DNA of 64,000 nt from Streptomyces capitiformicae (GCF_002214185.1 NZ_CP022161.1:992001-1056000); one strand, 5' to 3'; counted from the stretch's first letter, positions 11,456-21,952 are shown. Made by a program: numbers and translations. Notes: a model not told the origin generated them from the sequence alone.

Positions 11456-12952
11456 ATGACCGACAGCATCATCAAGCTCACCGCGGCCGAGATCGCCGAG
11501 AAGATCGCTTCCGGCGAGCTCACGGCCGTACAGGTCACCGAGGCCCACCTGGCCCGCATCGAGGCCGTCGACGAGAAGGTGCACGCCTTCCTGCACGTCG
11601 ACAGCGAGAGCGCCCTCGCCCAGGCCCGCGCCGTCGACGAGAAGAAGGCCAGGGGTGAGAAGCTCGGCCCCCTCGCCGGTGTTCCGCTGGCGCTGAAGGA
11701 CATCTTCACCACCGTCGGGATTCCCACCACCGTCGGGTCGAAGATCCTCGAAGGGTGGATTCCGCCCTATGACGCCACCCTCACCAAGAGGCTGAAGGAC
11801 GCGGACGTCGTCATCCTCGGCAAGACCAACATGGACGAGTTCGCCATGGGGTCCAGCACCGAGAACAGCGCGTACGGGCCCACCGGCAACCCGTGGGACC
11901 TCACCCGTATCCCCGGCGGCTCCGGCGGCGGTTCCTCCGCCTCCCTCGCCTCCTTCCAGGCGCCCCTCGCCATCGGTACCGACACCGGCGGATCGATCCG
12001 CCAGCCCGCCGCCGTCACCGGCACGGTGGGCGTCAAGCCGACGTACGGGGCCGTGTCCCGCTACGGCATGGTGGCGTTCTCGTCCTCCCTCGACCAGGGC
12101 GGGCCCTGCGCCCGTACGGTCCTGGACGCGGCCCTCCTCCACGAGGTCATCGCCGGACACGACCCGCTCGACTCCACCTCCATCGACGCCCCGGTCCCGC
12201 CGGTCGTCGAGGCCGCCCGCAACGGCTCGGTCGCGGGTATGCGCGTCGGCGTCGTCAAGCAGTTCCGCGGCGAGGGCTACCAGGCCGGTGTCGTACAGCG
12301 GTTCGACGAGGCCGTCGAGCTCCTCAAGGGGCTGGGTGCCGAGATCGTCGAGCTGGACTGCCCGTCCTTCGACCTGGCGCTGGCCGCGTACTACCTCATC
12401 GCACCGAGCGAGTGTTCGAGCAACCTTGCCCGCTTCGACGGTCTGCGCTACGGCCTGCGTACCGGCGACGACGGCACGAACTCCGCCGAGGCGGTCACCT
12501 CCCTCACCCGTGAGGCGGGCTTCGGCCCGGAGGTCAAGCGCCGCATCATGCTCGGCACGTACGCGCTCAGCTCCGGCTACTACGACGCGTACTACGGCTC
12601 CGCCCAGAAGGTCCGTACGCTCATCACCCGCGACTTCGAGAAGTCGTTCGAGAAGGTGGATGTGATCGTCTCCCCGACGACGCCGACCACCGCCTTCCCC
12701 ATCGGTGAGCGTGCCGACGACCCGATGGCGATGTACCTCGCCGACCTGTGCACCATCCCGACCAACCTCGCGGGCAACGCCGCGATGTCCCTGCCCTGCG
12801 GTCTCGCGCCGGAGGACGGACTGCCGGTCGGCCTGCAGATCATCGCCCCGGCGATGCAGGACGACCGCCTTTACAAGGTGGGCGCTGCTGTGGAGGCCGC
12901 CTTCGTGGAAAAGTGGGGCCACCCGCTTCTCGAGGAGGCTCCGTCGCTGTGA
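11456..12952 (+). CDS. gatA: Asp-tRNA(Asn)/Glu-tRNA(Gln) amidotransferase subunit A
   Basis: A 498-residue amidase-signature enzyme that releases ammonia from glutamine for transamidation of misacylated tRNA. The catalytic lysine is K81 (LALKDIF). The Gly/Ser-rich signature ([12 protein letters not shown]) and the nucleophile S180 (DTGGSIRQP) complete the Ser-cisSer-Lys triad. Length is typical. The stop overlaps the GTG of the next small gene, which indicates translational coupling. Confidence 0.98.
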   Translation: MTDSIIKLTAAEIAEKIASGELTAVQVTEAHLARIEAVDEKVHAFLHVDSESALAQARAVDEKKARGEKLGPLAGVPLALKDIFTTVGIPTTVGSKILEGWIPPYDATLTKRLKDADVVILGKTNMDEFAMGSSTENSAYGPTGNPWDLTRIPGGSGGGSSASLASFQAPLAIGTDTGGSIRQPAAVTGTVGVKPTYGAVSRYGMVAFSSSLDQGGPCARTVLDAALLHEVIAGHDPLDSTSIDAPVPPVVEAARNGSVAGMRVGVVKQFRGEGYQAGVVQRFDEAVELLKGLGAEIVELDCPSFDLALAAYYLIAPSECSSNLARFDGLRYGLRTGDDGTNSAEAVTSLTREAGFGPEVKRRIMLGTYALSSGYYDAYYGSAQKVRTLITRDFEKSFEKVDVIVSPTTPTTAFPIGERADDPMAMYLADLCTIPTNLAGNAAMSLPCGLAPEDGLPVGLQIIAPAMQDDRLYKVGAAVEAAFVEKWGHPLLEEAPSL

Positions 12953-13191
12953 GTAACGCACTGTCGAAGGCCAAGGGCTTCAAGAAGTCCAAGTCCGGCA
13001 CGTATCTGTCCATCGCCACGACCGCGTTCGGTGCGATCAGTGTCGCCAAGCAGGCCAAGAAGGCCCGCCTCGAGAACGACACGCTCCGTCTGATCGACGC
13101 CGCTGTGTCCGCCGCCGCCATCGTCACCGGCCTCGCCATCCTCTACCGCGAGCTGAAGCGGCTGGGCGACGACGACGTCCTGCTGGGCTGA
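12949..13191 (+). CDS. Conserved small protein between gatA and gatB
   Basis: An 80-residue basic/amphipathic protein of unknown function. The N-terminus is Lys-rich ([14 protein letters not shown]), followed by a possible hydrophobic helix ([18 protein letters not shown]), a charged middle, and a second hydrophobic helix ([15 protein letters not shown]). It may therefore be membrane-associated. The GTG start overlaps the gatA stop by three bases (GTGA), and GAGGAGG lies about ten bases upstream. Co-translation with gatA suggests a role or expression linked to tRNA amidation. I do not recognise the family. Confidence 0.8.
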   Translation: MSNALSKAKGFKKSKSGTYLSIATTAFGAISVAKQAKKARLENDTLRLIDAAVSAAAIVTGLAILYRELKRLGDDDVLLG

Positions 13192-13206
13192 GAGGGAAGT
13201 TTCACC

Positions 13207-14721
13207 GTGACCACCATGACCGACCTGGTGTCGTACGAGGACGCGCTGGCGTCGTACGACCCCGTCATGGGCCTTGAGGTCCATGTCGAACTCGGCACCA
13301 AGACCAAGATGTTCTGCGGCTGTTCGACCGAGCTCGGTCAGGACGCCAACACGCAGACCTGCCCCGTCTGCCTCGGCCTGCCCGGCGCGCTCCCGGTCGT
13401 CAACGCGACCGGCGTCGAGTCGGCGATCAAGATCGGTCTCGCGCTGAACTGCGAGATCGCCGAGTGGTGCCGCTTCGCCCGGAAGAACTACTTCTATCCG
13501 GACATGCCGAAGAACTTCCAGACCTCCCAGTACGACGAGCCCATCGCCTTCAACGGCTACCTCGACGTGCAGTTGGAGGACGGCGAGGTCTTCCGCGTGG
13601 AGATCGAGCGCGCCCACATGGAGGAGGACACCGGCAAGTCCACCCACGTGGGCGGTGCCACGGGCCGCATCCACGGCGCGTCCCACTCGCTGCTCGACTA
13701 CAACCGCGCGGGCATCCCGCTCATCGAGATCGTCACCAAGCCGATCGTCGGGGCCGGGGAGCGCGCGCCGGAGGTCGCCAAGGCGTACGTCCGTGAGCTG
13801 CGCGAGGTCATCAAGGCGCTCGGCGTCTCGGAAGCCCGTATGGAGATGGGCCAGATGCGCTGCGACGTGAACCTGTCGCTGCGCCCGAACGGCACCGAGA
13901 AGTTCGGTACGCGTTCCGAGACGAAGAACGTGAACTCGCTGCGCTCCGTGGAGCGTGCCGCTCGCTTCGAGATCCAGCGGCACGCGGCCGTGCTCAGCGG
14001 CGGCGGGACGATCATCCAGGAGACCCGGCACTTCCACGAGGACACGGGGTCGACGACCTCGGGCCGGGTGAAGGAGGAGGCCGAGGACTACCGGTACTTC
14101 CCCGAGCCGGACCTGGTGCCGGTGGCCCCCTCGCGTGAGTGGGTCGAGGAGATCCGGTCCGCGCTGCCCGAGCTGCCGCTGGTCCGCCGCAACCGGCTCC
14201 GCGAGGAGTGGGGCATCAGCGGCACCGACATGCAGGCGCTCCTCAACGCCGGTGCGCTGGAGCCGATCGTCGCCACCATCGAGGCCGGGGCCGACGCCGC
14301 CTCCGCCCGCAAGTGGTGGATGGGTGAGCTGGCCCGCAGCGCCAACGAGTCGGGCAAGGCACTGGACGAGCTGGCCATCACGCCGGCGCAGGTCGCCCGG
14401 GTCACCGAGCTGGTCTCGAAGGGCGACCTGAACGACAAGCTGGCCCGCCAGGTCATCGAAGGCGTCCTCGCGGGCGAAGGCACCCCGGACGAGGTCGTCG
14501 AGAAGCGCGGTCTGAAGGTCGTCTCCGACGAGGGCGCCCTGACGACGGCCGTCGAGGAGGCCATCGCCGGCAACCCGGCCATCGCGGACAAGATCCGCGG
14601 CGGCAAGGTGGCCGCGGCCGGCGCCCTGGTCGGCGCGGTCATGAAGGCCACGCGGGGTCAGGCGGACGCGGCCCGCGTCAAGGAGCTGATCCTGGAGAAG
14701 CTGGGCGTCAGCGAGGGCTGA
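13207..14721 (+). CDS. gatB: Asp-tRNA(Asn)/Glu-tRNA(Gln) amidotransferase subunit B
   Basis: A 504-residue subunit that activates the tRNA-bound Glu/Asp and receives ammonia from GatA. It has GLEVHVEL at the N-terminus, metal-binding cysteines in MFCGCSTE and [10 protein letters not shown], the conserved [18 protein letters not shown] block, and [15 protein letters not shown]. The C-terminal YqeY-like tail domain binds tRNA. The GTG at 13207 is preceded by GAGGGAAG; ATG 13216 is an alternative. Last gene of the gat run, followed by a strong terminator. Confidence 0.98.
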   Translation: MTTMTDLVSYEDALASYDPVMGLEVHVELGTKTKMFCGCSTELGQDANTQTCPVCLGLPGALPVVNATGVESAIKIGLALNCEIAEWCRFARKNYFYPDMPKNFQTSQYDEPIAFNGYLDVQLEDGEVFRVEIERAHMEEDTGKSTHVGGATGRIHGASHSLLDYNRAGIPLIEIVTKPIVGAGERAPEVAKAYVRELREVIKALGVSEARMEMGQMRCDVNLSLRPNGTEKFGTRSETKNVNSLRSVERAARFEIQRHAAVLSGGGTIIQETRHFHEDTGSTTSGRVKEEAEDYRYFPEPDLVPVAPSREWVEEIRSALPELPLVRRNRLREEWGISGTDMQALLNAGALEPIVATIEAGADAASARKWWMGELARSANESGKALDELAITPAQVARVTELVSKGDLNDKLARQVIEGVLAGEGTPDEVVEKRGLKVVSDEGALTTAVEEAIAGNPAIADKIRGGKVAAAGALVGAVMKATRGQADAARVKELILEKLGVSEG

Positions 14722-14749
14722 ACGAACCGGAGTTCCACGCCGTACATCT

Positions 14750-14782
14750 GGGGGCGGTACATCACTGCGATGTACCGCCCCC
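14750..14782 (+). terminator. Terminator after gatB
   Basis: A perfect 14-base stem (GGGGGCGGTACATC with its complement) and a five-base loop lie 28 bases after the gatB stop. There is no U-tract, as is common for Streptomyces terminators. Confidence 0.8.
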
Positions 14783-14998
14783 GGGTGCGTCCACGGTTGT
14801 GACACAGGGCGACAGAGTGCCGTCATCTGTCCTGTGAGCTGGCTCCCATCTCCTGTGACGAGGCCCTCAAACCCGCCTAACGATCACATATGGATGCAAC
14901 AGTGACTAGGCATTGCTCATGTGTTCTTTGCGTGCTGTTCAGTTCCAATTGTGGCTGTACACGGTCAAAGATCAACGAACCCCCCAGGAGCACGATCT

Positions 14999-17230
14999 GT
15001 GGCAGCCCTTGCGCGCTGGTGCGTCCGGCACCGTCTCGTCACCGTAATTCTGTGGCTGGTCGCGTTCGCCGGCACGGTCGCCGGCGCCGCCGCCGCGGGA
15101 GCCGCGTACTCGAACGACTACAAGACCCCCGGCACCGAGTCCAGCCGCGCCACGGAACTCCTGAGCGAGGGGTTCCCCCGGATCAGCGGTGACAGCGCCA
15201 CCGTCGTCTGGCACACGGACGACGGGACCGTACGGGCCGCCGCCGTCGAGCAGACGATGACCCGGGCCCTGGACGAGATCGCCGAGCTGCCGGGCGTGGC
15301 CGACGTGACCGACCCGTACGACGGCGCCGACGGCGGCCGGATCAGCGGGGACGGCCGTACGGCGTACGCCACCCTCACCTTCGACAAGCCGGCCGAGGAC
15401 GTCGACAAGGCGCAGGCCGAGGCCGTCGTCGACACGGCGAAGGCCGCTGAGGGCGACGGGCTCCAGGTGGAGCTGGGCGGCGGTGCCATCGGGCTCACCG
15501 AGACCTCCGGTGGACACCTCGCCGAGGTCGTGGGCGTGCTCGTCGCCGCCGTGGTGCTCTTCCTCGCCTTCGGCTCGCTCGCGGCCTCGCTGCTGCCGAT
15601 CGCGACCGCCCTGGTCAGTGTGGGCACCGCCTACGCGGGGATCACCCTGCTCGGACACGCCATGACGGTGGCCGACTTCGCGCCCATGCTGGGCACGCTG
15701 ATCGGCCTCGGTGTCGGCATCGACTACGCGTTGTTCATCGTCACCCGGCACCGGCGCGGGCTGAAGCGGGGCCTGCCGGTCGAGGAGGCCGCGCGGAGCG
15801 CGGTCGCCACCACCGGGAGGGCCGTCGTCTTCGCGGGCGCCACCGTCTGCATAGCCCTGCTCGGCATGCTGATCCTGCGGCTCGGCTTCCTCAACGGCGT
15901 CGCGATCGCCGCCTCGCTCACCGTGGTCCTCACCGTCGCCGCCTCCGTCACGCTGCTGCCCGCGCTGCTGTCGTTCATCGGCATGCGGGCGCTGAGCCGC
16001 CGCGAGCGCCGCCGGCTCACCGAGCACGGCCCCCAACCGGAGCTGCCCACAGGCTTCGCCGCCCGCTGGTCCGCCTTCGTCGAACGGCACCCCAAGAAGC
16101 TCGGCGCGATCGCCCTCGTCGTCATGACCCTGCTCGCCCTGCCCACGCTCGGACTCCGCCTCGGCACCTCCGACCAGGGCAACGACCCGAAGACGACGAC
16201 CACCCGCCAGGCCTACGACCTCCTCGCCGACGGCTTCGGCCCCGGCGTGAACGGCCCGCTCACCCTCGTCACCGAGGTGCACGGCGCCGCCGACAAGCTC
16301 GCCCTCGACAACCTGGACACCACGCTCAGGGCCACCGAGGGCGTCTCGGCGGTGACCCCGGTGACGTACGGCAGCGGCGGTGACACCGCGTACCTCACCG
16401 TCGTACCGGACTCCTCCCCGCAGTCCGAGAAGACCAGCGATCTGGTCGAACGGCTGCGCGACGAGGTGCTGCCGCGCGCCGAGACCGACACCTCGCTCGA
16501 TCTGCACGTCGGCGGGATGACCGCCGGTTACGACGACTTCGCGGACGTGATCGTCGGCAAGCTGCCGCTGTTCGTCGGCGTCGTGATCGGGCTCGGCTGT
16601 CTGCTGCTCCTGCTCGCCTTCCGGTCGATCGGGATACCGCTCAAGGCCGCCGCGATGAACGTGGCCGCCGTCGCCGCCGCGTTCGGCGTGGTCGTCGCGA
16701 TCTTCCAATGGGGCTGGGGGAGCGAGCTGCTGGGCCTCGGCAGCGCCGGGCCGATCGAGCCCTTCCTGCCCGTGATCATGGTGTCGGTCCTCTTCGGACT
16801 CTCCATGGACTACCAGGTCTTCCTGGTCAGCCGGATGTACGAGGAGTGGCTGGAGACCGGCGACAACCGGCGCGCGGTCCGGGTCGGCCTCGCCGAGACC
16901 AGCCGGGTGATCAACTCCGCGGCGGTCATCATGATCTCCGTCTTCCTCGCCTTCGTGCTCAGCGGCGACCGTGTGATCGCCATGTTCGGCATCGCGCTCG
17001 CCGCCGCCGTCGCCCTCGACGCCTTCGTCCTGCGTACGCTTCTCGTCCCCGCTCTCATGCACATGCTCGGCGGCGCCAACTGGTGGCTGCCCCGCTGGCT
17101 CGACAAGCGCATGCCCCGCATCAGCATCGAACCGCCCGAGTCCCGTGCCGCCCATGAGAGGCTCACAGACGTCGCAGTCGACGATCTGGACAAGGAGCGG
17201 CCGCAGGATGTACGCGATATCCCTGGGTGA
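14999..17230 (+). CDS. MMPL/RND-family membrane transporter
   Basis: A 743-residue integral membrane protein with two similar halves, each with one N-terminal helix, a large extracytoplasmic loop and a bundle of five further helices, as in MMPL/HpnN proteins. Conserved pieces include GVGIDYALFIVTRHR in the first half and FGLSMDYQVFLVSRMYEEW in the second. Members export lipids, polyketides or drugs using the proton gradient; the substrate is unknown. GTG 14999 is chosen because AGGAG sits eight bases upstream; an ATG/GTG 26 codons earlier lacks a ribosome site. The end overlaps the acetyltransferase gene by 23 bases. Confidence 0.9.
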   Translation: MAALARWCVRHRLVTVILWLVAFAGTVAGAAAAGAAYSNDYKTPGTESSRATELLSEGFPRISGDSATVVWHTDDGTVRAAAVEQTMTRALDEIAELPGVADVTDPYDGADGGRISGDGRTAYATLTFDKPAEDVDKAQAEAVVDTAKAAEGDGLQVELGGGAIGLTETSGGHLAEVVGVLVAAVVLFLAFGSLAASLLPIATALVSVGTAYAGITLLGHAMTVADFAPMLGTLIGLGVGIDYALFIVTRHRRGLKRGLPVEEAARSAVATTGRAVVFAGATVCIALLGMLILRLGFLNGVAIAASLTVVLTVAASVTLLPALLSFIGMRALSRRERRRLTEHGPQPELPTGFAARWSAFVERHPKKLGAIALVVMTLLALPTLGLRLGTSDQGNDPKTTTTRQAYDLLADGFGPGVNGPLTLVTEVHGAADKLALDNLDTTLRATEGVSAVTPVTYGSGGDTAYLTVVPDSSPQSEKTSDLVERLRDEVLPRAETDTSLDLHVGGMTAGYDDFADVIVGKLPLFVGVVIGLGCLLLLLAFRSIGIPLKAAAMNVAAVAAAFGVVVAIFQWGWGSELLGLGSAGPIEPFLPVIMVSVLFGLSMDYQVFLVSRMYEEWLETGDNRRAVRVGLAETSRVINSAAVIMISVFLAFVLSGDRVIAMFGIALAAAVALDAFVLRTLLVPALMHMLGGANWWLPRWLDKRMPRISIEPPESRAAHERLTDVAVDDLDKERPQDVRDIPG

Positions 17231-17783
17231 CGACGGAGCCCAACTCCGGCCCCTGGAGCCGTGGCACGCCGAGGAATTCCTCGCCCACCTGGAACGGGGG
17301 CGGGAGTTCATCAACCAGTACGTCCCCTTCGGCTCGACGGCCACGGACGTCGCGTCCGCCCGGGAAGTCCTCCAGCGGTACGCCGACATGCGCGCCGCCG
17401 ACACCGCCTCCCTGCACGGCTTGTGGCTCGACGGGACGCTCGTCGGCGGCGTCCTCTTCCTCAACTTCGACGCGGAGAACGCCAACTGCGAGGTTGGCTG
17501 CTGGCTGGAACCCGCCGGTACGGGCCGGGGGTTGGTCACCCGCGCGATGCGGATCCTCATCGACTGGGCGGTCGACGTCCGCGGCATCCACCGGGTCGAG
17601 TGGATCGCGGCATCCGGGAACCAACCGAGCCTGAACGTGGCCCGGCGGCTGGGGATGCACCGGGACGGTGTGCAGCGGGAGAGGTATCCCCACCGAGGGG
17701 TCCGGCACGATCTGGAGATATGGTCCGTCCTGGCGCCGGAATGGCGTGCGGCACGCGCGCGTGGCGCGCACTGCGATCATTAA
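17208..17783 (+). CDS. GNAT-family N-acetyltransferase (RimJ/RimL-like)
   Basis: A 191-residue GNAT protein. The acetyl-CoA loop is GTGRGLVTRAMRILIDWA, and the C-terminal part has HRVEWIAASGNQPSLNVARRLG, a pattern found in ribosomal-protein and small-molecule acetyltransferases of the RimJ/RimL type. The acceptor is unknown. It starts inside the end of the MMPL gene with AAGGAG upstream, so the two are probably translated from one mRNA. Confidence 0.88.
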   Translation: MYAISLGDDGAQLRPLEPWHAEEFLAHLERGREFINQYVPFGSTATDVASAREVLQRYADMRAADTASLHGLWLDGTLVGGVLFLNFDAENANCEVGCWLEPAGTGRGLVTRAMRILIDWAVDVRGIHRVEWIAASGNQPSLNVARRLGMHRDGVQRERYPHRGVRHDLEIWSVLAPEWRAARARGAHCDH

Positions 17784-17818
17784 GAGACCTCTCAGACAAC
17801 ATTTGTACGGTGCGAGGT

Positions 17819-18427
17819 ATGGGAACCAAGACAGTGGACGAGACAGGGGCCGGTACGGGCACCGAGGCGAAGAACGACAAGGACGAGGTGGATGTGACCA
17901 AGGCCGACGCGGAGTCGCCCGAGGCTGCCGCGGCCGACGTGGCCGATGCGGAGCAGACCGATGCCGAGCAGGCCGAGGTCGATGCCGAGGACGGCCACGA
18001 ACTGCTTGAGGCCCAGGCGAAGGAGCCCTCGGGCGTGGGCCAGGGCGCCGGCGCCATCGTGTCCGCCGCGCTCGCGGTCATCTCACTGAGCGGCAGCTGG
18101 GTCGGCACGGTGGCCGCCGAGCGCGAGCAGATCACCGGCAACCTGGAGATGCAGGCCGCGACGAACGCGACCGTCGCCACCCAGCTCGAGGCGGTCTACG
18201 GCGACGCCTGGCAGGCCACCGCGATGTGGGGCGGCGTCTTCGCGCTGATCGCGCTGATCGTCGGTGTCGCGGTCCTGGTCCGGCCGGCGTTCGGCGTCCC
18301 GGGCAAGCCGCAGCCGGTCTGGATCAAGTCGGTCTCCTGGGCGGGTGTTTCGCTCGGCGTCATCGGCCTGATCCTCGCGGTCCTCAAGTACACGGACGTC
18401 TGGCTCGGACTGCCGTCCGTCGGCTGA
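17819..18427 (+). CDS. Small membrane protein with acidic N-terminus
   Basis: A 202-residue protein. Residues 1-80 are very acidic and rich in Ala, Asp and Glu and are likely disordered. Three hydrophobic segments follow (around AIVSAALAVISLSGSW, MWGGVFALIALIVGVAVLV and GVSLGVIGLILAVLKY). I do not recognise a functional family. It is followed by a strong hairpin terminator. Confidence 0.75.
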   Translation: MGTKTVDETGAGTGTEAKNDKDEVDVTKADAESPEAAAADVADAEQTDAEQAEVDAEDGHELLEAQAKEPSGVGQGAGAIVSAALAVISLSGSWVGTVAAEREQITGNLEMQAATNATVATQLEAVYGDAWQATAMWGGVFALIALIVGVAVLVRPAFGVPGKPQPVWIKSVSWAGVSLGVIGLILAVLKYTDVWLGLPSVG

Positions 18428-18450
18428 ATCACCCCTGAACACCGAGGGTC

Positions 18451-18505
18451 CTGAGGGGCCTTAGGTCGACCGTAGGTATGTCGCGGTCGATCTAAGGCCC
18501 CTCAG
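18451..18505. terminator. Long hairpin, probably bidirectional terminator
   Basis: Two 22-base arms, CTGAGGGGCCTTAGGTCGACCG and its complement with one mismatch, flank an 11-base loop. It lies 23 bases after the stop of the small membrane protein gene and before the leader of the 56-residue ORF. Confidence 0.85.
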
Positions 18506-18617
18506 CCGTTCAAGATGCGGAACTCTCCCGATGCGGCGGACCTACCTTGGAGACGAAGGTTGAGGCATCGGCATCGCAGGAAGCGAGCCGAAGCCGATCC
18601 TTCACGGGGGGTACGAG

Positions 18618-18788
18618 ATGTTCGAGTACGAACTCCAGCAGATCCGTTCCGCAGAGCTGATCCGCAAGGCGGAGCACTACCGTCAGGCACGGGAGGCGCG
18701 CCGCGCCCACCGAAAGGAGAACGACGAGGAGGGGGTGCAGGTGCGTCGCCGACGCGTCCGTCGCTTCCGGTTCCCGCGCGCCGCGTGA
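18618..18788 (+). CDS. Small basic protein, 56 residues
   Basis: ATG 18618 to TGA 18786-18788. The protein starts MFEYELQQIRSAELIRKAEHYR, is strongly helical and charged in its first half, and ends with an Arg-rich tail (RRRRVRRFRFPRAA). A GGGGGG ribosome site lies just upstream. The codon use is normal for the region. I believe similar short MFEYELQ proteins are widespread in streptomycetes, often in many copies, but the function is unknown. About 110 bases of leader separate it from the terminator at 18451-18505. Confidence 0.7.
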   Translation: MFEYELQQIRSAELIRKAEHYRQAREARRAHRKENDEEGVQVRRRRVRRFRFPRAA

Positions 18789-18886
18789 ACGCGGCAACGC
18801 ATCGCGTGCGCCCGGCGGCGGCCGGTTCGCGGATAATCGGTGCCGGACTGTCGGACCCGCGTGCGATGCTCGGCGGTGTGGAGACC

Positions 18887-21800
18887 ATGTCCGTCAGTCC
18901 GGTGTTCGTCGGCCGCGTCGACGAACTGGAGGTGTTGCACGACGCGCTCGCCCGCGCCGCCGGCGGAACCTCGGGGGAGCCCCAGGCGTTGCTCCTCGGT
19001 GGTGAGGCCGGGGTCGGGAAGACGCGCCTCGTCGAGGAGTTCGGCGACGCGGCCGTGCGTGCGGGCGCGGTCGTCGCGCTCGGCGGCTGCGTCGAGATCG
19101 GCGCCGACGGGCTGCCGTTCGCGCCCTTCTCCACCGCCCTGCGCGCTCTGTACCGCGGGCTCCCCACCGAGCTGATCGCCGCGGCCGCCGGCCAGGAGGA
19201 GGAACTGGCCCGGCTGCTGCCCGAGTTGGGCGAGACCCCACGGGCCCGGCACGACGAGGAGGGCACGGCCCGCCTGTTCGAGCTCACCGCCCGCCTCCTG
19301 GAGCGCCTCGCCGCTGAGCGCACGATCGTCCTCGTCCTGGAGGACCTGCACTGGGCCGACGCCTCCACCCGCCATCTCCTCTCCTATCTGCTGCGCACCC
19401 TGCGCACCGGCCGCCTCGTCGTCCTCGCCACCTACCGCTCCGACGACATCCACCGCCGCCACCCGCTGCGCCCGCTCCTCGCCGAGCTCGACCGCCTCCG
19501 CACGGTCCGCCGTATCGAGCTGCGCCGCTTCAACCGCGCCGAGGTCGGCCACCAGCTGGCCGGCATCCTCGCCGCCGAACCCGACCCGAAACAGGCCGAC
19601 GACATCTTCGAACGCTCCGACGGCAATGCCTTCTTCGTCGAGGAACTCGCCGTCGCCGCCCACGACGGCGGCTGTGCCGCCCTCACCGACTCCCTGCGGG
19701 ATCTCCTCCTCGTCCGCGTCGAACGGCTCCCCGAGGACGCCCAGCGGGTCGCCCGCATCGTCGCCGAGGGCGGCTCCACCGTGGAGTACGCCCTGCTCGC
19801 GGCCGTGGCCCAGCTCCCCGAGGACGACCTCATCGAGGCGCTGAGGGCCGCCGTAGGCGCCAACATCCTCCTCGCCGCACCCGGCGGCGACGGCTACCGC
19901 TTCCGGCACTCCCTGGTCCGCGAGGCCGTCAGCGACGACCTGCTCCCCGGCGAACGCTCGCGCCTCAACCGCCGCTACGCCGAAGCCCTGGAGGCCGACC
20001 CGGCGCTCCTCCCCGCCGACGGTCGCGCCACTCGCCTGGCCAGCTACTGGTACCACGCCCACGACGCCGCCAAGGCCCTGCCCGCCGTGCTCGACGCCTC
20101 CGTGGAGGCCCGCTCCCGGCACGCCCACGCCGAGCAACTACGGCTCCTGGAACGGGCGATGGAGCTGTGGGAGGCCGCCCCCGACGCCGTACGCGCCGCC
20201 CTGCGCCCCATCGACTACACCGAGGTCTACCCTCCCTGCGGCTGCGACCCGGCCACCACGCCGCTGCGCTATCTCGACCTGATGGCGGAGGCCGTCGTCG
20301 CCGGACGGCTGTGCGGGGAGCGGGAGCGGGCCATGCGGATCACCCGACGCGCCCTCGACCTGCTCGCGGGCGGCGACGATCCGCTGCGTGCGGCCTGGTT
20401 CTGGATCCAGCGCTCCCTGCTGATCGAGAACCTCGGCCGGGGCGACGGCTGGAAGGAGATCGCCACCGCTCAGGAACTGGTCCGTGGTCTGCCCCCGTCC
20501 GAGGTACACGCCGAGGTGCTCTCCCGGGTCGCGAACTGGTCCATGCTGCACGCTCCCGGCCCCGGCGCGCTCACCGACGCTCAGCGTGCCGTCGAGTACG
20601 CGCGCATGGTGGACGCCGAGGACATCGAACTGAACGCCCGCCTCACCGTTGGCGGTTTGATGGTCGACGCCGGCGACGTCGAGGCCGGTGTCGCGGAGAT
20701 GGAGGCGGTCCGCCGCCGGGCCCTCGAACGCGGGCCCGCAGCCGTCGTGGGCCGCGCCTATGTCAACCTTCCGTCCTGCCTGGAGGCCGTCGGCCGCTCG
20801 CAGGAGGCGGTCCATCTCATGCACGAAGGCCTCGAAGCCACCCAGCGCATGGGCCTGTTGGTCTCCGAGGCCTGGATCCGGGGCAATCTCTCCGAGTCGC
20901 TCATCTCCCTCGGCCGTTGGGACGAGGCCCTGGAAGCCGCCGAGCAGGCCAGGGTCGGCGGCGGCAACCCCAAGCCAGGCGGCCTCGGCGCCATGTGCCT
21001 CGCCGCCATCGCGCTGGCCCGAGGCGACCTCGCCGAGGCCGGCCACCGACTCGCCGCCGCGCACAGCTACTACGGCACCCACAACCCCATGCCGCAGAGC
21101 AACCTGCCGCTGTCCACCCTCACCATCGGCATCGCCGCCGCCGAGCGACGCCTCCCCGACGCCCGCGCCGAACTGGCCCGCGTCCTCGACACCGGCTTCC
21201 CCGTCGGCACCCAGCGCTACGCCTGGCCGCTGCTGCTCACCGCCGCCACCGCGGAAGCCGATACCCGAGGCCTCCCGACCGCCGATCCCGGCCGCGCCGA
21301 GGTCCTCGACCGGATCTTCGCCATGGTCAAGAAGCTCACCACCGGCGCCCCGATCTGGCTGGCCCACGAACGCTGGGTACGCGCCGAACTCCGGCGCGCC
21401 GAGGGCACGGTGGCCCCCGACACCTGGTCCGAGGTCGTCACCGCCTTCGAGCCCTTGGAACGGCCGTACGATCTCGCCCGCGTCCGGCACCGTCTCGCCG
21501 AGGCGCTGCTGGCCGACGGCAGCGACGACGGGGCCCGCGACCGCGCGACGGAGCTGCTACGGCTGTCCGCCGCTGTCGCCGACCACCTCGGCGCCCGCCC
21601 GCTCGCCGACGACGTCGCCCTCCTCGCCCGCCGCGCCCGCCTCACCCTCGGGCGTGCTCCCGAGGCCGCCCTCACCCCCGCCGACCCCGTCGCGGCGCTC
21701 GGCCTCACCGGACGCGAACACGACGTCCTGCGCCTGGTCGCCGCCGGCCGCACCAACCGCCAGATAGCCGAGGAACTCTTCATCTCCCCGAAGACGGCCA

Positions 21801-21922
21801 GCGTCCACGTCTCCAACATCCTGGCCAAGCTCGGAGTCTCGGGGCGTGGCGAGGCGGCGGCGGTGGCGCATCGGCTGGGGTTGTTCCCTACGGGGGCGGG
21901 GGAGCCGCTTGTCGCGGGATAA
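18887..21922 (+). CDS. LuxR-family transcriptional regulator with AAA ATPase domain (LAL type)
   Basis: A ~1011-residue regulator of the large ATP-binding LuxR type. The N-terminal domain has Walker A GGEAGVGKTR and Walker B IVLVLEDLHWAD. The middle is a long TPR-like helical region. The C-terminus is a LuxR helix-turn-helix (LTGREHDVLRLVAAGRTNRQ, then ISPKTASVHVSNILAKL). Such proteins usually activate secondary-metabolism or sugar genes after binding ATP and an inducer. No obvious target cluster is adjacent. The start is uncertain: ATG 18887, GTG 18878 and ATG 18866 are all in frame and none has an ideal ribosome site. Confidence 0.9.
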   Translation: MSVSPVFVGRVDELEVLHDALARAAGGTSGEPQALLLGGEAGVGKTRLVEEFGDAAVRAGAVVALGGCVEIGADGLPFAPFSTALRALYRGLPTELIAAAAGQEEELARLLPELGETPRARHDEEGTARLFELTARLLERLAAERTIVLVLEDLHWADASTRHLLSYLLRTLRTGRLVVLATYRSDDIHRRHPLRPLLAELDRLRTVRRIELRRFNRAEVGHQLAGILAAEPDPKQADDIFERSDGNAFFVEELAVAAHDGGCAALTDSLRDLLLVRVERLPEDAQRVARIVAEGGSTVEYALLAAVAQLPEDDLIEALRAAVGANILLAAPGGDGYRFRHSLVREAVSDDLLPGERSRLNRRYAEALEADPALLPADGRATRLASYWYHAHDAAKALPAVLDASVEARSRHAHAEQLRLLERAMELWEAAPDAVRAALRPIDYTEVYPPCGCDPATTPLRYLDLMAEAVVAGRLCGERERAMRITRRALDLLAGGDDPLRAAWFWIQRSLLIENLGRGDGWKEIATAQELVRGLPPSEVHAEVLSRVANWSMLHAPGPGALTDAQRAVEYARMVDAEDIELNARLTVGGLMVDAGDVEAGVAEMEAVRRRALERGPAAVVGRAYVNLPSCLEAVGRSQEAVHLMHEGLEATQRMGLLVSEAWIRGNLSESLISLGRWDEALEAAEQARVGGGNPKPGGLGAMCLAAIALARGDLAEAGHRLAAAHSYYGTHNPMPQSNLPLSTLTIGIAAAERRLPDARAELARVLDTGFPVGTQRYAWPLLLTAATAEADTRGLPTADPGRAEVLDRIFAMVKKLTTGAPIWLAHERWVRAELRRAEGTVAPDTWSEVVTAFEPLERPYDLARVRHRLAEALLADGSDDGARDRATELLRLSAAVADHLGARPLADDVALLARRARLTLGRAPEAALTPADPVAALGLTGREHDVLRLVAAGRTNRQIAEELFISPKTASVHVSNILAKLGVSGRGEAAAVAHRLGLFPTGAGEPLVAG

Positions 21923-21952
21923 TGCAAGCAGGCCACGAACCGCCGAGGAGCC

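Noticed and set aside
14972..17587. 871-residue minus-strand open frame opposite the MMPL gene
   Set aside because: The composition (Gly, Asp, Arg, Glu repeats) and the perfect MMPL motifs on the plus strand show it is a shadow.
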